Source: Algisphaera agarilytica (GTDB taxonomy: Bacteria > Planctomycetota > Phycisphaerae > Phycisphaerales > Phycisphaeraceae). Taken from it: a stretch of DNA of 64,000 bases. The stretch spans positions 1,988,738 to 2,052,737 of the forward strand of contig NZ_JACHGY010000001.1 in NCBI RefSeq assembly GCF_014207595.1, written 5' to 3'. Below are positions 1 through 7,981 of this stretch, piece by piece (position 1 is the stretch's first letter; each line of letters begins with the position of its first letter). Position numbers and translations under genes: made by a program. The notes under the pieces are model-generated. The model did no database searches. It saw nothing but the letters and a program-made list of their open reading frames with translations, and was not told the DNA's origin.

Positions 1-191
1 TTGACGCCGTGCTGCTCGAAGGTTTCGTCGGTGTCGCGGAACTGCTCGGTCAGGTCCAGCAGGTAGCTGAAGCCCGAGCAGCCGCCGCCCTTGACGCCCA
101 CGCGGAGGCGGACGTTTTCGGCGTCGAGCTCTTGCTGCTCGATGATGGTCTTGATTTCGCGGGCGGCGGTTTCAGATAATTCGATGCCCAT
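1..191 (-). CDS. A-type iron-sulfur carrier (HesB/IscA/ErpA/SufA family), 3' part missing
   Basis: The visible 63 residues from the ATG at 191 match the N-terminal half of A-type Fe-S carriers, which pass [2Fe-2S]/[4Fe-4S] clusters to apoproteins. The first conserved Cys lies in a V-K-G-G-G-C-S-G stretch (Cys38). The C-terminal C-G-C pair would lie outside the window, so function cannot be fully confirmed. An AGGAG ribosome site stands about 9 bases before the start. It lies 122 bp downstream of the Rrf2 regulator on the same strand, which suggests an iscR-like/carrier operon, 18 kb away from the sufBCDSE cluster. Confidence 0.85.
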   Translation of the reverse strand, partial: MGIELSETAAREIKTIIEQQELDAENVRLRVGVKGGGCSGFSYLLDLTEQFRDTDETFEQHGV

Positions 192-313
192 GGGGCGTCT
201 CCTGGGGAATCAGTGGTGAGCGGTCGGGGAGGGGCTTTGGTCAAAGCCCTCTAAAAAATACATCAGTTTGGGGGGATTGCAACGGTCTATTTTAGCCAAC
301 CTGCGTCCGGCGG

Positions 314-775
314 TCAGGATTTGGCGCTGGTCGACAGGGGCGTGGTGACGACCTGCTCGTCGATCAGCTCGTTGAGCATGACCTGGCCGAAGAAGTCGAT
401 GATCCGGCGGTGGACCCGGTTGATCCCCTGGTGGATCGGGCAGAGGTCTTCCCGGCCGCAGCCCTGGTCGGCGATGGGGAGCTGATCGCAGCAGGGCGAG
501 AGCTTGACCGGGCCCTCGATCGCGTTGATGACTTCCAGCATCGAGACTCGCGAGGGCTCGACCGCGATCTGGTAGCCACCCGAGGCGCCCCGGGTCGAGG
601 TCACGAGCTTGGCCTGGGCCAGTTCCTTGAGGATGTTCATCAGCAGGGGCAGGGGCATGCTGTAGGCCTCGGCGATGGTCCGGGCGCTGGTTGGGCCGGC
701 CTCGTCTAGCTTCCGTCGGGCCAGATCGGCCAGCGCAACCAGGGCGTAGTCTGTTTTTCGCGTGAGCTGTAGCAT
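314..775 (-). CDS. Rrf2-family (IscR-like) Fe-S sensing transcriptional regulator
   Basis: A 153-residue protein with the Rrf2 winged-helix signature: an N-terminal M-L-Q-L-T-R-K-T-D-Y-A start, a helix-turn-helix over residues about 25-65 and a G-A-S-G-G-Y wing. Four Cys between residues about 95 and 112 (a CC pair, then C-G-R-E-D-L-C) could ligate an Fe-S cluster as in IscR. I chose the ATG at 775 because homologous sequence begins there; an in-frame upstream start would add a 13-residue proline-rich tail. Linkage to an A-type carrier fits control of Fe-S assembly. A motif in its promoter resembles one before sufB. NsrR- or RsrR-like roles cannot be excluded. Confidence 0.85.
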   Translation of the reverse strand: MLQLTRKTDYALVALADLARRKLDEAGPTSARTIAEAYSMPLPLLMNILKELAQAKLVTSTRGASGGYQIAVEPSRVSMLEVINAIEGPVKLSPCCDQLPIADQGCGREDLCPIHQGINRVHRRIIDFFGQVMLNELIDEQVVTTPLSTSAKS

Positions 776-831
776 GGCCGGTCTCGGTGGGGGCGGGTTT
801 CGAACGGTCCCCATATAGGGGGATCAGTGTT

Positions 832-850
832 CTATCGGGATAATAGTACC
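832..850. promoter_or_regulatory. Candidate Rrf2/IscR operator upstream of the regulator gene
   Basis: The + strand reads CTA-TCGGG-ATA-ATAG-TACC, 57-75 bp upstream of the regulator start. A similar string, CTATG-TCGGG-TACTA-ATAG-GAC, lies upstream of sufB at 24575-24597. Conservation between two Fe-S promoters is seen directly; operator function is inferred. Confidence 0.4.
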
Positions 851-987
851 GGTTAAGTACGCTATCAAGCCTTATGGGGTCTGAATTGTCCGAAGTCTTT
901 ATCACTTCGGAATCTAAAGCTTTGGGCGTGGGCCGTCGATTCCGTATGATGGACGCCCATTTCGATTCCAACCGCAGAGAGATTCCC

Positions 988-1611
988 ATGCCCGACCACC
1001 CAACATACAAAACCATCCTGCTGTTTGGTGCCCCCGGCGCGGGCAAAGGCACGCAGGGTGCGATCCTGGGGCGGATCCCGGGCTTCTACCACTGCTCCTG
1101 CGGCGACGTGTTCCGCAACATCGACATCAGCACCGAGCTGGGCCGGAAGTTCTACGAGTATTCGTCTCGGGGCGAGCTGGTGCCGGACGAGATCACGGTG
1201 CAGATGTGGGCCCGTGCGATCCACGCCCGGACGATCCTCGGGGACTACAAGCCCGCCGCCGACCTCCTGATCCTCGACGGCATCCCCCGGACGCTCGAGC
1301 AGGCCTGCATCATGGACGAGCACATCGAGGTGCTCAAGATCATCCACCTGACCTGCTCGGATGAAGAGGCGATGTTCGAACGCCTGCGTCGGCGGGCCCT
1401 GAAGAGCAACCGCCACGACGACGCGGACGAGAAGGTCATCCGCCACCGCTGGGAGGTCTACGAGGAAGAGACCGCACCCGTCCTCCAGCACTACCCGGCA
1501 GACACGATTGTCGACATCGACTCGATCGGCTCGCCCGCCCGGATCCTCCACGACATCCTCGACCACGCGGTGCCCCAACAGGACAGCCACTTCAAGGCGT
1601 TCGAGGGATAA
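988..1611 (+). CDS. Adenylate-kinase-like nucleoside monophosphate kinase
   Basis: A 207-residue P-loop kinase that would transfer phosphate from ATP to a nucleoside monophosphate in the cytoplasm. Walker A is G-A-P-G-A-G-K-G-T (residues about 13-21) and the NMP-binding D-G-I-P-R-T motif follows at about 95. The LID region is short, with no zinc-finger insertion, as in short-type adenylate or UMP/CMP kinases. I start at the ATG at 988, directly before the beta-strand leading to the P-loop; an ATG at 874 would add 38 residues unlike the family. Some residues around the core diverge from housekeeping Adk, so substrate is uncertain. Confidence 0.8.
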   Translation: MPDHPTYKTILLFGAPGAGKGTQGAILGRIPGFYHCSCGDVFRNIDISTELGRKFYEYSSRGELVPDEITVQMWARAIHARTILGDYKPAADLLILDGIPRTLEQACIMDEHIEVLKIIHLTCSDEEAMFERLRRRALKSNRHDDADEKVIRHRWEVYEEETAPVLQHYPADTIVDIDSIGSPARILHDILDHAVPQQDSHFKAFEG

Positions 1612-1674
1612 AAATTGCCCGAAACCTTATTTGGTGCTGGAATCGCTCATGGCGATTGCTAACCTTTGCGCATC

Positions 1675-2577
1675 ATGCGAATTTTCATTACTGGTGCGGG
1701 AGGTCGAATCGGGTCTGGCGTGGCGGAACACCTCCAGGAAGTGGGCCACGAGGTCGTGGCCACGGACGTGGCGTACCGCCCCGAACTGCCCTTCCGCCTG
1801 CACCTGGCCGACCTCTGCGACGAACAAGCGGTCTACCCGTTGATCGAGGGCTGTGACGCGGTGATCCACTTGGGCAACCACGCCCACGCCCACGCCGTAC
1901 GCCCCGAGCAGAAGGTGCTGACGCAGAACATGGCGATGAACGCCAACGTGTACTACGCCGCCCTGCAGGTGGGCATCCGCAACATCGTGGGCATCAGTTC
2001 CGTCCAGGCCACGCTGGGCTACCACAGCTCGCGCCTGCGGCGGGGTGAGATGCGGGTTTGTCATCACCCCTATCTTCCGTTTGATGGCAACCTCCCTCGC
2101 AACACCGGCAACAACTCGTATGCGATGAGCAAGTCCTTCGGCGAACAGATGCTCGAAGCGATGACCACCGAGTACGCCAACCTCGCCGCGATCTCGGTCC
2201 GCCTGCCTTGGGTCGAGTTTGTGAAGCGTCGGCACAACTGGCACTACTTCAAGCCCCTGGAGCCCACCGACCGCAGGTTGGCCGAGGGCATGACTTACAT
2301 CACCAGCGACGACGTGGCGACCGCCCTGCGCGCGATGGTCGAGCAGCCCGCGGCGGGCTACCGCCAGTACTTCATCGCGCAGTCGTTGGTGGTCAAGGGG
2401 ATGACCAACGCCGAGGTCGCCGCGAAGTATCTGCCCGACCTGGAAGTGCGCGGCCCCATGGATGGCGGGCACGGCCTGGTCGATCTCTCGGCCATGCAAC
2501 GCGATTTCAACTGGCAGCCCGAACACCCGCCCATCGAGGTTGATCTGGCCGCCGACCACGTCTCGGCCGAGGCGTAG
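1675..2577 (+). CDS. NAD-dependent epimerase/dehydratase (extended SDR)
   Basis: A 300-residue protein with an N-terminal Rossmann motif G-A-G-G-R-I-G (residues 7-13) and a Y-A-M-S-K pair of catalytic Tyr/Lys at about residue 143, typical of extended short-chain dehydrogenases acting on nucleotide sugars. Ser in G-I-S-S-V precedes the Tyr, completing the triad. The ATG at 1675 is chosen over a TTG nine bases upstream because the Rossmann strand starts there. The gene downstream is a glycosyltransferase, compatible with a sugar-modification role, but the substrate is unknown. Confidence 0.8.
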   Translation: MRIFITGAGGRIGSGVAEHLQEVGHEVVATDVAYRPELPFRLHLADLCDEQAVYPLIEGCDAVIHLGNHAHAHAVRPEQKVLTQNMAMNANVYYAALQVGIRNIVGISSVQATLGYHSSRLRRGEMRVCHHPYLPFDGNLPRNTGNNSYAMSKSFGEQMLEAMTTEYANLAAISVRLPWVEFVKRRHNWHYFKPLEPTDRRLAEGMTYITSDDVATALRAMVEQPAAGYRQYFIAQSLVVKGMTNAEVAAKYLPDLEVRGPMDGGHGLVDLSAMQRDFNWQPEHPPIEVDLAADHVSAEA

Positions 2578-2681
2578 CGCTGCGATCGACATGGCAAACG
2601 CGTTTCGAAGGGACGGTTTCGCGGGTGATGGAATATCGCCCGGCAGCCTTTGCCGGTGACAGGTGCGCTTAACGCTCTACC

Positions 2682-4385
2682 ATGCGGGGCATGGCCGACC
2701 CGTCCGAAGCCAACACGCCTGATCATGCCGACGCCGTACCCGCCCCGCCGCACGATGGGCAGGGGCGACTCGTGTGCCGCCTCGGCTGGGTGGCCTTCGC
2801 GCTGCTGTGCGTGTTCCCCTTGTTTTTCAGCCTGGGCAACCACCCGATCCACGGCGATTCCGAGGCCCGCTACGGCGTGGTTGCGCGCGGCATGGCGTTG
2901 GGGCAGACCCCCCTGCTCGTCCCCACCTACTTCGATCAGCCGCACCTGACCAAGCCGCCGTTGACCTATTGGCTGATGGCGGGTTCGATCCGGCTGCTGG
3001 GCGATGGGGAGCTGGCGCTCCGCATCCCCGCGGCGTTATCGGGCGTGCTGACCCTGGCGATCGTCTTCGGGTTGGGGTATCGGCTGCACGGCGCCCGCCG
3101 GGCGGCGGTGGCGACGGCGATCCTGTCGGTGACACCCATGTTCGTCGTGATCAGCCGGATGGGCATCACCGACGGCCTATTGGGCCTGTTCAGCACGGCG
3201 GCCCTGGCCTGCGGGGTGCTCGCGGTAAAGGACCGCCGGGGGTATTGGGTGACGGGGTTGTGGTTGGCCGTGGCGCTGGGGCTGCTCACCAAGGGGCCGG
3301 CGGCACTGCTTGCGCCCGGAGCACTGATGATCTGGCTGCTCGTGACGGGGCAACGCGAATCCCTCCGCAGGATTCGCCCCGTGCTCGGGCTGCTCGCCGC
3401 CCTGCTTCCGCTGGCGGGCTGGGCGCTGCTGATTGCCTGGCAACACCCCGAGGCATGGGCCATCTGGAAGTACCAGACGTTTGACCGGGCCGTCGGCACG
3501 GGCGACCACCCCGAGCCCTGGTGGTTCTTCTTCCCCGTGCTATTGGTCGGCCTGCTCCCCGCCACCGCCCTGCTCCTCGCCCACCGCCCCGCACAACTAC
3601 GCGTTGCCCTGGCGGAGCTGCGAGAGTCAAAATCCGAGGTGCTGCTCTGGCTGATGATGGCCGGGCTAACCCTCTTGGTGTTCACGCTGATCAGCGGGAA
3701 GCTCATGAGCTACCTGATGCCGCTCGCCGCTCCTCTGGCGTGGTGGGTTGGCGGAGAAAAATTTATAAAAGAAGAAAAAACAAAAAAATATAAATATCAA
3801 TACTTTGTTTTTTTTGCATTGCTCGTTTGCTTAGCGCTGGCGTTTGGAATGATTTGGAGGGATTTTGGCCCGGCTGAGGCCGCTTATCTCTGGCCGCTTG
3901 TGTTGGTATTGATCGTCGGGGCTACGCTGGATTGGCGGGGTGTCTGGCGTTCCGGATCCAGGAAGATCACGGGGTCGATCGCGATGTGGCTGGCGATGTT
4001 GAACGTGGTTGCCTGGGCGTGCATCGCGGAGGACCGGGTCTATGGCCGCCACTCCGTGCCGGCCGCCGTGGCCGAGGTCCGCGCAGCCACCGGGCTGGAG
4101 CACCCGCAGATCCTGACCGTTGGATTCGGCGACCGCAGCCTTCCCTACTACACCCAACGCCCGACGCGTTGGATCGATCCACGTGTCTTACCCGATGCCT
4201 GGGAGGCGATGCGAAAGGATGATCTCATCCTTTTGGCTGATCCTGAGAAGTGGGATATTTTCGATGCTGACCCGTATTGGGATCTGAGTCAGCGATTCGA
4301 GCGTGTCGATCTCGAGGTTCTTTTGGGGTACGAAGGACAACGGCTGCGCGTCTATCAGACCACGCAGCCGTATCGTCAGCCGTAG
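2682..4385 (+). CDS. GT39/ArnT-like polyprenyl-phosphate glycosyltransferase, integral membrane
   Basis: A 567-residue multispanning membrane protein. After a first transmembrane helix (about 32-52) comes an extracytoplasmic loop with G-D-S-E-A-R-Y-G, matching the acidic catalytic loop of PMT/ArnT-type enzymes that move a sugar from a lipid carrier to a protein or lipid. About ten further hydrophobic helices follow and a soluble C-terminal tail of about 110 residues. A second ATG nine bases downstream is an equally good start. Odd feature: 3757-3920 is markedly AT- and Lys-rich (a K/E/Y-rich cytoplasmic loop) against a GC-rich background. Confidence 0.75.
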   Translation: MRGMADPSEANTPDHADAVPAPPHDGQGRLVCRLGWVAFALLCVFPLFFSLGNHPIHGDSEARYGVVARGMALGQTPLLVPTYFDQPHLTKPPLTYWLMAGSIRLLGDGELALRIPAALSGVLTLAIVFGLGYRLHGARRAAVATAILSVTPMFVVISRMGITDGLLGLFSTAALACGVLAVKDRRGYWVTGLWLAVALGLLTKGPAALLAPGALMIWLLVTGQRESLRRIRPVLGLLAALLPLAGWALLIAWQHPEAWAIWKYQTFDRAVGTGDHPEPWWFFFPVLLVGLLPATALLLAHRPAQLRVALAELRESKSEVLLWLMMAGLTLLVFTLISGKLMSYLMPLAAPLAWWVGGEKFIKEEKTKKYKYQYFVFFALLVCLALAFGMIWRDFGPAEAAYLWPLVLVLIVGATLDWRGVWRSGSRKITGSIAMWLAMLNVVAWACIAEDRVYGRHSVPAAVAEVRAATGLEHPQILTVGFGDRSLPYYTQRPTRWIDPRVLPDAWEAMRKDDLILLADPEKWDIFDADPYWDLSQRFERVDLEVLLGYEGQRLRVYQTTQPYRQP

Positions 4386-4410
4386 TTTTTTCAGATAGCG
4401 AACAGGGCGG

Positions 4411-5430
4411 TTACTGGGTTTCAACGCCCAGCTTGCCCAGCAGTTCGTCGAACTGATCGATGCTGTAGAACTGGATGCTCAGCGTGCCGGCCCCCTTCTT
4501 CCGGGCGGTCTTGATCTGGACCTTGGTGCTCAGCTGCTCGCCGATCTGGCGTTCAAGGTCGTCGAGATACGCGGCACGGGCGGCCTTCTTCGCGGCGGGG
4601 GTGGGCTTTGTTTCACCTGCTGAAATCGCTTTGGCCTCAGCCTCGACCTGTCGAACGGTCAGCCCGTCCTTGATCGTTTTCTCCGCCAGGGCCAGTTGTT
4701 GGGCGGGATCCTCGACCCCAGCCAGGGCCCGCGATTGGCCCATGGACAGCAGCCCACGGACCACCATGTCCCGGACAGGGGGGGCGAGTTTCAGGAGCCG
4801 GAGCAGGTTGGTTACGGTTGACCGCTCCAGCCCCACACGCTCAGCGATCGCCTCGTGGTTCAGGCCGAACACATCCCCCAGCCGCTGGAACGCCTCCGCC
4901 CTTTCGATGGGATTCAGGTCTTCCCGCTGCAGGTTCTCGATCAGGGCCCACTCGGCAACCTGCTTGTCATTCAAAGCCTTGACGAATGCGGGAATCGCTT
5001 CCAGCCCCGCCACTTGGGCTGCCCGCCAACGACGCTCCCCCGCCACCAATTCAAATTGATTCTCACCCGTCTTCCGCACCACGATCGGCTGAATCAACCC
5101 TTCCCGCCGGATCGACTCCGCCAACCGACCCAGAGCTTCTTCATCGAAATGCTGCCGGGGCTGAGACGCGTTCGGCGTTACCGAGTTTACGGCTATCCGT
5201 GAGTAGCCCCCGTCCACGATTGACGATTCATCCGCCTTGGGTTCAGCCACGGCCACCGCCCCTCCGCCGACTGTCGCTGGTTCCGGGCTGGACTTCGCCT
5301 CCGTACCAGCCCCACCTTCCGGAGCACCCACCGGCACCGGAGTCGCCATCAAACTACTCAATCCCCGGCCAAGCCGAGAAGGGCGTTTCTTGGAGCCCGA
5401 ACCCCCGCCGCTTTGTGACGCATCTGCCAT
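4411..5430 (-). CDS. parB: ParB chromosome-partitioning CTPase/DNA-binding protein
   Basis: A 339-residue ParB, which loads at parS, slides as a CTP-bound clamp and recruits ParA/SMC. After a low-complexity tail (1-60) comes the N-terminal domain with the G-E-R-R-W-R-A CTP motif, then a helix-turn-helix near residues 190-230 and a basic, coiled C-terminal dimerisation region. The ATG at 5430 has a GGAGG site seven bases upstream; in-frame sequence further upstream runs through the parS sites and is not coding. No parA lies beside it. It converges on the glycosyltransferase gene with 25 bp between stops. Two parS sites directly upstream imply an origin-proximal locus and possible autoregulation. 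Confidence 0.93.
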   Translation of the reverse strand: MADASQSGGGSGSKKRPSRLGRGLSSLMATPVPVGAPEGGAGTEAKSSPEPATVGGGAVAVAEPKADESSIVDGGYSRIAVNSVTPNASQPRQHFDEEALGRLAESIRREGLIQPIVVRKTGENQFELVAGERRWRAAQVAGLEAIPAFVKALNDKQVAEWALIENLQREDLNPIERAEAFQRLGDVFGLNHEAIAERVGLERSTVTNLLRLLKLAPPVRDMVVRGLLSMGQSRALAGVEDPAQQLALAEKTIKDGLTVRQVEAEAKAISAGETKPTPAAKKAARAAYLDDLERQIGEQLSTKVQIKTARKKGAGTLSIQFYSIDQFDELLGKLGVETQ

Positions 5431-5500
5431 GACGACCTCCGTGTCGAATAAAGAAATCCAGTAACTCAGACAGCGTATCAATCCAAGTTTTACGGTCAAG

Positions 5501-5516
5501 TGTTCCACGTGAAACA
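5501..5516. promoter_or_regulatory. parS centromere-like site 1
   Basis: TGTTCCACGTGAAACA matches the widely conserved bacterial parS consensus TGTTNCACGTGAAACA at every defined base. It sits 71 bp upstream of the parB start. Confidence 0.93.
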
Positions 5517-5559
5517 TTGCACCGTGAAAAACAGCTTCGCAGCCAGCAATCAATGACTA

Positions 5560-5575
5560 TGTTCCACGTGAAACA
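5560..5575. promoter_or_regulatory. parS centromere-like site 2
   Basis: A second exact copy of TGTTCCACGTGAAACA in the same orientation, 59 bp from the first, next to a very AT-rich stretch. Confidence 0.93.
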
Positions 5576-5635
5576 TAAAAAGTTTAACATTGCAAAATAT
5601 TGTTAAATATATAAATATAAAAATAATGCAAGTTC
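5576..5635. other. AT-rich segment beside the parS pair
   Basis: About 60 bp of almost pure A/T, including runs such as TTAAATATATAAATATAAAA, in an otherwise GC-rich region. It could be a parB promoter or a duplex-unwinding element. I see no good DnaA box beside it, so an origin call is not supported. Confidence 0.4.
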
Positions 5636-5725
5636 ACGAACGTGCACGCGAACCTCTTGGAACAGCCAGCGTATTAACAATGACGTTGGGCCTCCTCCTC
5701 CCAATTGATCATGTTTTCTCCTCCA

Positions 5726-5764
5726 CCCCGCCCGCTGGATAGGATCCAACGGGCGGGGTTTTTT
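5726..5764 (+). terminator. Rho-independent terminator
   Basis: CCCCGCCCGCTGG (5726-5738) pairs with CCAACGGGCGGGG (5746-5758) with one mismatch and is followed by six T residues. No + strand coding gene precedes it, so it may end a short RNA transcribed from the AT-rich region or block read-through toward the next locus. Confidence 0.8.
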
Positions 5765-5826
5765 AATCCGATCGAATTAAACAGCCTGTCATTCTGACGG
5801 TTCTTGTCACGTCGTTACCGGACTTT

Positions 5827-6110
5827 GGGTGAGAGGCGTTCAATGTGGTTGGGTGTCGATCGATGGGGCCTGGCGGGGCGGTAGCGGCCGTTGCCTCCGG
5901 TGAACCGCGTATTGAACCCAGGTCACCCCGTCATTTCTTCACGATCCGTCTTTTCGCTGGTCGATGTCGTGAAGGCTGCAGGGACGCGGCATTGATCCGG
6001 CTGGCATTCGCCGGCGGTCAGGTTGGTGAGGAGCACCGAGGGTTCACGCGATCCAGCGTGGGCCGAGCGCTACACGAACGCCCCATGGGGCGGCCACTAT
6101 CGCCTGCCGG
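5827..6110. other. Candidate structured RNA or long structured leader before xerD
   Basis: No convincing gene lies between the terminator and xerD, yet perfect helices are dense: GGGTGA 5827-5832 with TCACCC 5923-5928, GTTCAAT 5838-5844 with ATTGAAC 5911-5917, CTTCACGA 5937-5944 with TCGTGAAG 5967-5974, CCGGC 5997-6001 with GCCGG 6010-6014, CACGC 6045-6049 with GCGTG 6056-6060, and the palindrome GCCCCATGGGGC near 6081-6092. I looked for RNase P, tmRNA, SRP, 6S, T-box and cobalamin signatures and found none. Strand and function are unknown. Confidence 0.4.
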
Positions 6111-6140
6111 TTTCACCCTCGGCGTGGGAGCAGCAACACC

Positions 6141-7238
6141 TTGAACCCCTCCACCCTTTCTTCCGATCAGTCCCCCAAGCCCCGAGCCAAAGCCAAGGCC
6201 CGCAACCGCGCCGCCGGCAGCACGCCCAATGTGGCCGCCGTCAAAACCTCGGCCACGCCGTTGCAGGTCGCCGCGTCATCCGCTCCCGACATGCGCCGGA
6301 GAAAGGCCGTGACCACGCCCGCCACTGAATCATCGAAGAAGCAGTCGCGTTTCGAGCCGCCGGTCACCGCGTTCCTCGCCTACATCCGCATCGAGTGCGG
6401 CTTCTCGCCCGCCACCCTCGCCGCCTACGGCGGTGACCTGCGCGACCTCTGGGTGTGGATGGTCAAGCAGAAACAACACAGCTGGAATGACCTGACCCCC
6501 GAACGGATTGCCGAGCACCTCAAGTCGCTCGAAGCCAAGGGCCACGCGGTCTCCACCATCGCGCGTCACGTCGCGACGATCCGCGTGTTCTGCCGTTTCC
6601 TCAAAGCCAACGAACACACCGACGCCGACCCTGCCGAGCAGCTAACACAGCCGCAGACCTGGTCGCGCCTGCCCACCGTGCTCGGCGACGAACAGATCGA
6701 GAAGCTGCTCTCGGCCCCCGACCCCGATGCGCTTCTTTATCTGCGCGACGTGGCGTTGATGGAGATGCTCTACGCCGGCGGACTCCGCGCCAGCGAGATC
6801 GCCGACCTGTTGACCACCGGCATCCACTACGACTTGGGTGTGATCCGCGTGATGGGCAAGGGATCGAAAGAACGTGTGGTCCCGCTCGGTCAGCCGGCAC
6901 TCAAGGCGCTGCGCCGTTATACCGACGAGCTGCGCGAAGACCTGGTCCGCGAGAACGCGCCGACCGATCGCGTGTTCCTTTCGCGCACCGGCCAACCCAT
7001 CACCCGCATCGTCGTTTGGCAGATCGTCAAGCGTCACGCCGAGAAGGCGGGCTTGTCGCACGTCCACCCGCACACGCTGCGTCACTCGTTCGCAACGCAC
7101 CTGCTCGCCGGCGGGGCGGACCTGCGTGTGGTGCAGGAACTACTCGGCCACTCCAACATTAAGACGACGCAGATCTACACCCACGTCGATCGCTCGCGCT
7201 TGAAAGAAGTGCTGACCAAGTTCCATCCCCGGCCGTGA
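6141..7238 (+). CDS. xerD: XerC/XerD-type tyrosine recombinase
   Basis: A tyrosine recombinase that would resolve chromosome dimers at dif. The N-terminal core-binding domain starts near residue 70 and the catalytic domain shows R in L-R-A-S-E-I, H-P-H-T-L-R-H, L-G-H-S-N and the Tyr in T-Q-I-Y-T-H-V. The TTG at 6141 has GGGAG ten bases upstream; the first in-frame ATG (6291) lacks a ribosome site but would remove a 50-residue Ala/Pro/Lys-rich extension, so the start is unsettled. XerC versus XerD cannot be separated here. A terminator follows directly. Confidence 0.85.
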   Translation: MNPSTLSSDQSPKPRAKAKARNRAAGSTPNVAAVKTSATPLQVAASSAPDMRRRKAVTTPATESSKKQSRFEPPVTAFLAYIRIECGFSPATLAAYGGDLRDLWVWMVKQKQHSWNDLTPERIAEHLKSLEAKGHAVSTIARHVATIRVFCRFLKANEHTDADPAEQLTQPQTWSRLPTVLGDEQIEKLLSAPDPDALLYLRDVALMEMLYAGGLRASEIADLLTTGIHYDLGVIRVMGKGSKERVVPLGQPALKALRRYTDELREDLVRENAPTDRVFLSRTGQPITRIVVWQIVKRHAEKAGLSHVHPHTLRHSFATHLLAGGADLRVVQELLGHSNIKTTQIYTHVDRSRLKEVLTKFHPRP

Positions 7239-7264
7239 CGTCGTTCGACATTTGATGTGTACCC

Positions 7265-7294
7265 AAAGCCCGGGAGTAGCCACCCCCGGGCTTT
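7265..7294. terminator. Terminator-like hairpin after xerD
   Basis: AAAGCCCGGG (7265-7274) pairs perfectly with CCCGGGCTTT (7285-7294) across a 10-base loop, 26 bp after the xerD stop. The A/T ends make it usable in both directions. Confidence 0.65.
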
Positions 7295-7318
7295 ACTGTG
7301 CGCTGAAGGTTTTGGCTT

Positions 7319-7438
7319 GCCCCCTCTCCCTCCGGGAGAGGGCCGGGGTGAGGGTGGGTTGAAGTTCTTGTGCGTTGGGTCTGGCACGGATTCATGGTGA
7401 GCGCCCTCACCCCAACCCTCTCCCGGGGGGAGAGGGGG
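7319..7438. repeat. Inverted-repeat element (C/T-rich, REP-like)
   Basis: The 36-bp arm at 7319-7354 and its near-perfect inverted copy at about 7403-7438 flank about 48 bp of unrelated sequence. Each arm itself contains a CTCTCCC/GGGAGAG hairpin. Short elements of this composition are scattered in many GC-rich bacterial genomes; no transposase is present. Confidence 0.65.
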
Positions 7439-7782
7439 CCAAGGCAGCGTCATTCGCATGCGCACGGTGGGGCGCGCCCGAACGCAGAAAAACATCAACG
7501 CAGAAAAATTCTTACTCCTTGTCAGTACTCACTTCCGTGAAACGGGCGACTTTCTCGTGCGCACGTCTGATCCGTCCCACCCCCTAATGTCGGACCACGG
7601 TGGCATTCCAGGCGTGAAGGCCGTACAGGCAAGGCACCAAGCACGCCCATATCCGTGGAACCGAGCTAGCGCACACGACGGGTGCGTGGCGACACTTGAG
7701 CTCACCACCTTGCCGGGATCGCTCAAGGTCGGAACCCGTCGTCGTTGGTCGAGGGTCCGTGTTCGAGGGGACTCGTTTCGGG

Positions 7783-7898
7783 CCGATCGCGGAGCTTTGG
7801 AGACGCAAAGGCGCGGAGAAGAAAAACGGAAATTGGTTTTAAATCCAATGCTTCCTGCCTTGCTCCGCGTCTCCGCGCCTCTGAAGCTCCGCGATCGG
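7783..7898. repeat. Inverted-repeat element 2 (possible MITE or mobile hairpin)
   Basis: An arm of about 35 bp starting CCGATCGCGGAGCTT (7783) recurs inverted at about 7863-7898 with a few mismatches; the centre holds a smaller palindrome, ATTGG...CCAAT. The rest of the 740-bp gap between xerD and the next gene shows no other feature I can support. Confidence 0.6.
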
Positions 7899-7981
7899 AT
7901 CGAAACGACAACCCAACCCACTCACCCCAAGCCGGCCACGGCAGCGGGTGTGGCGGGGAACACGGGTTCGCTCTTTGGAAA

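Noticed and set aside
5576..5635. Replication origin
   Set aside because: The AT-rich stretch and parS pair are suggestive, but no DnaA box cluster or dnaA/dnaN gene is visible.
5827..6110. RNase P RNA, tmRNA, SRP RNA, T-box or cobalamin riboswitch
   Set aside because: Diagnostic strings of these classes (for example GAGGAAAGTCC for RNase P or the SRP GGAAGGAAGCAGC core) are absent on both strands.
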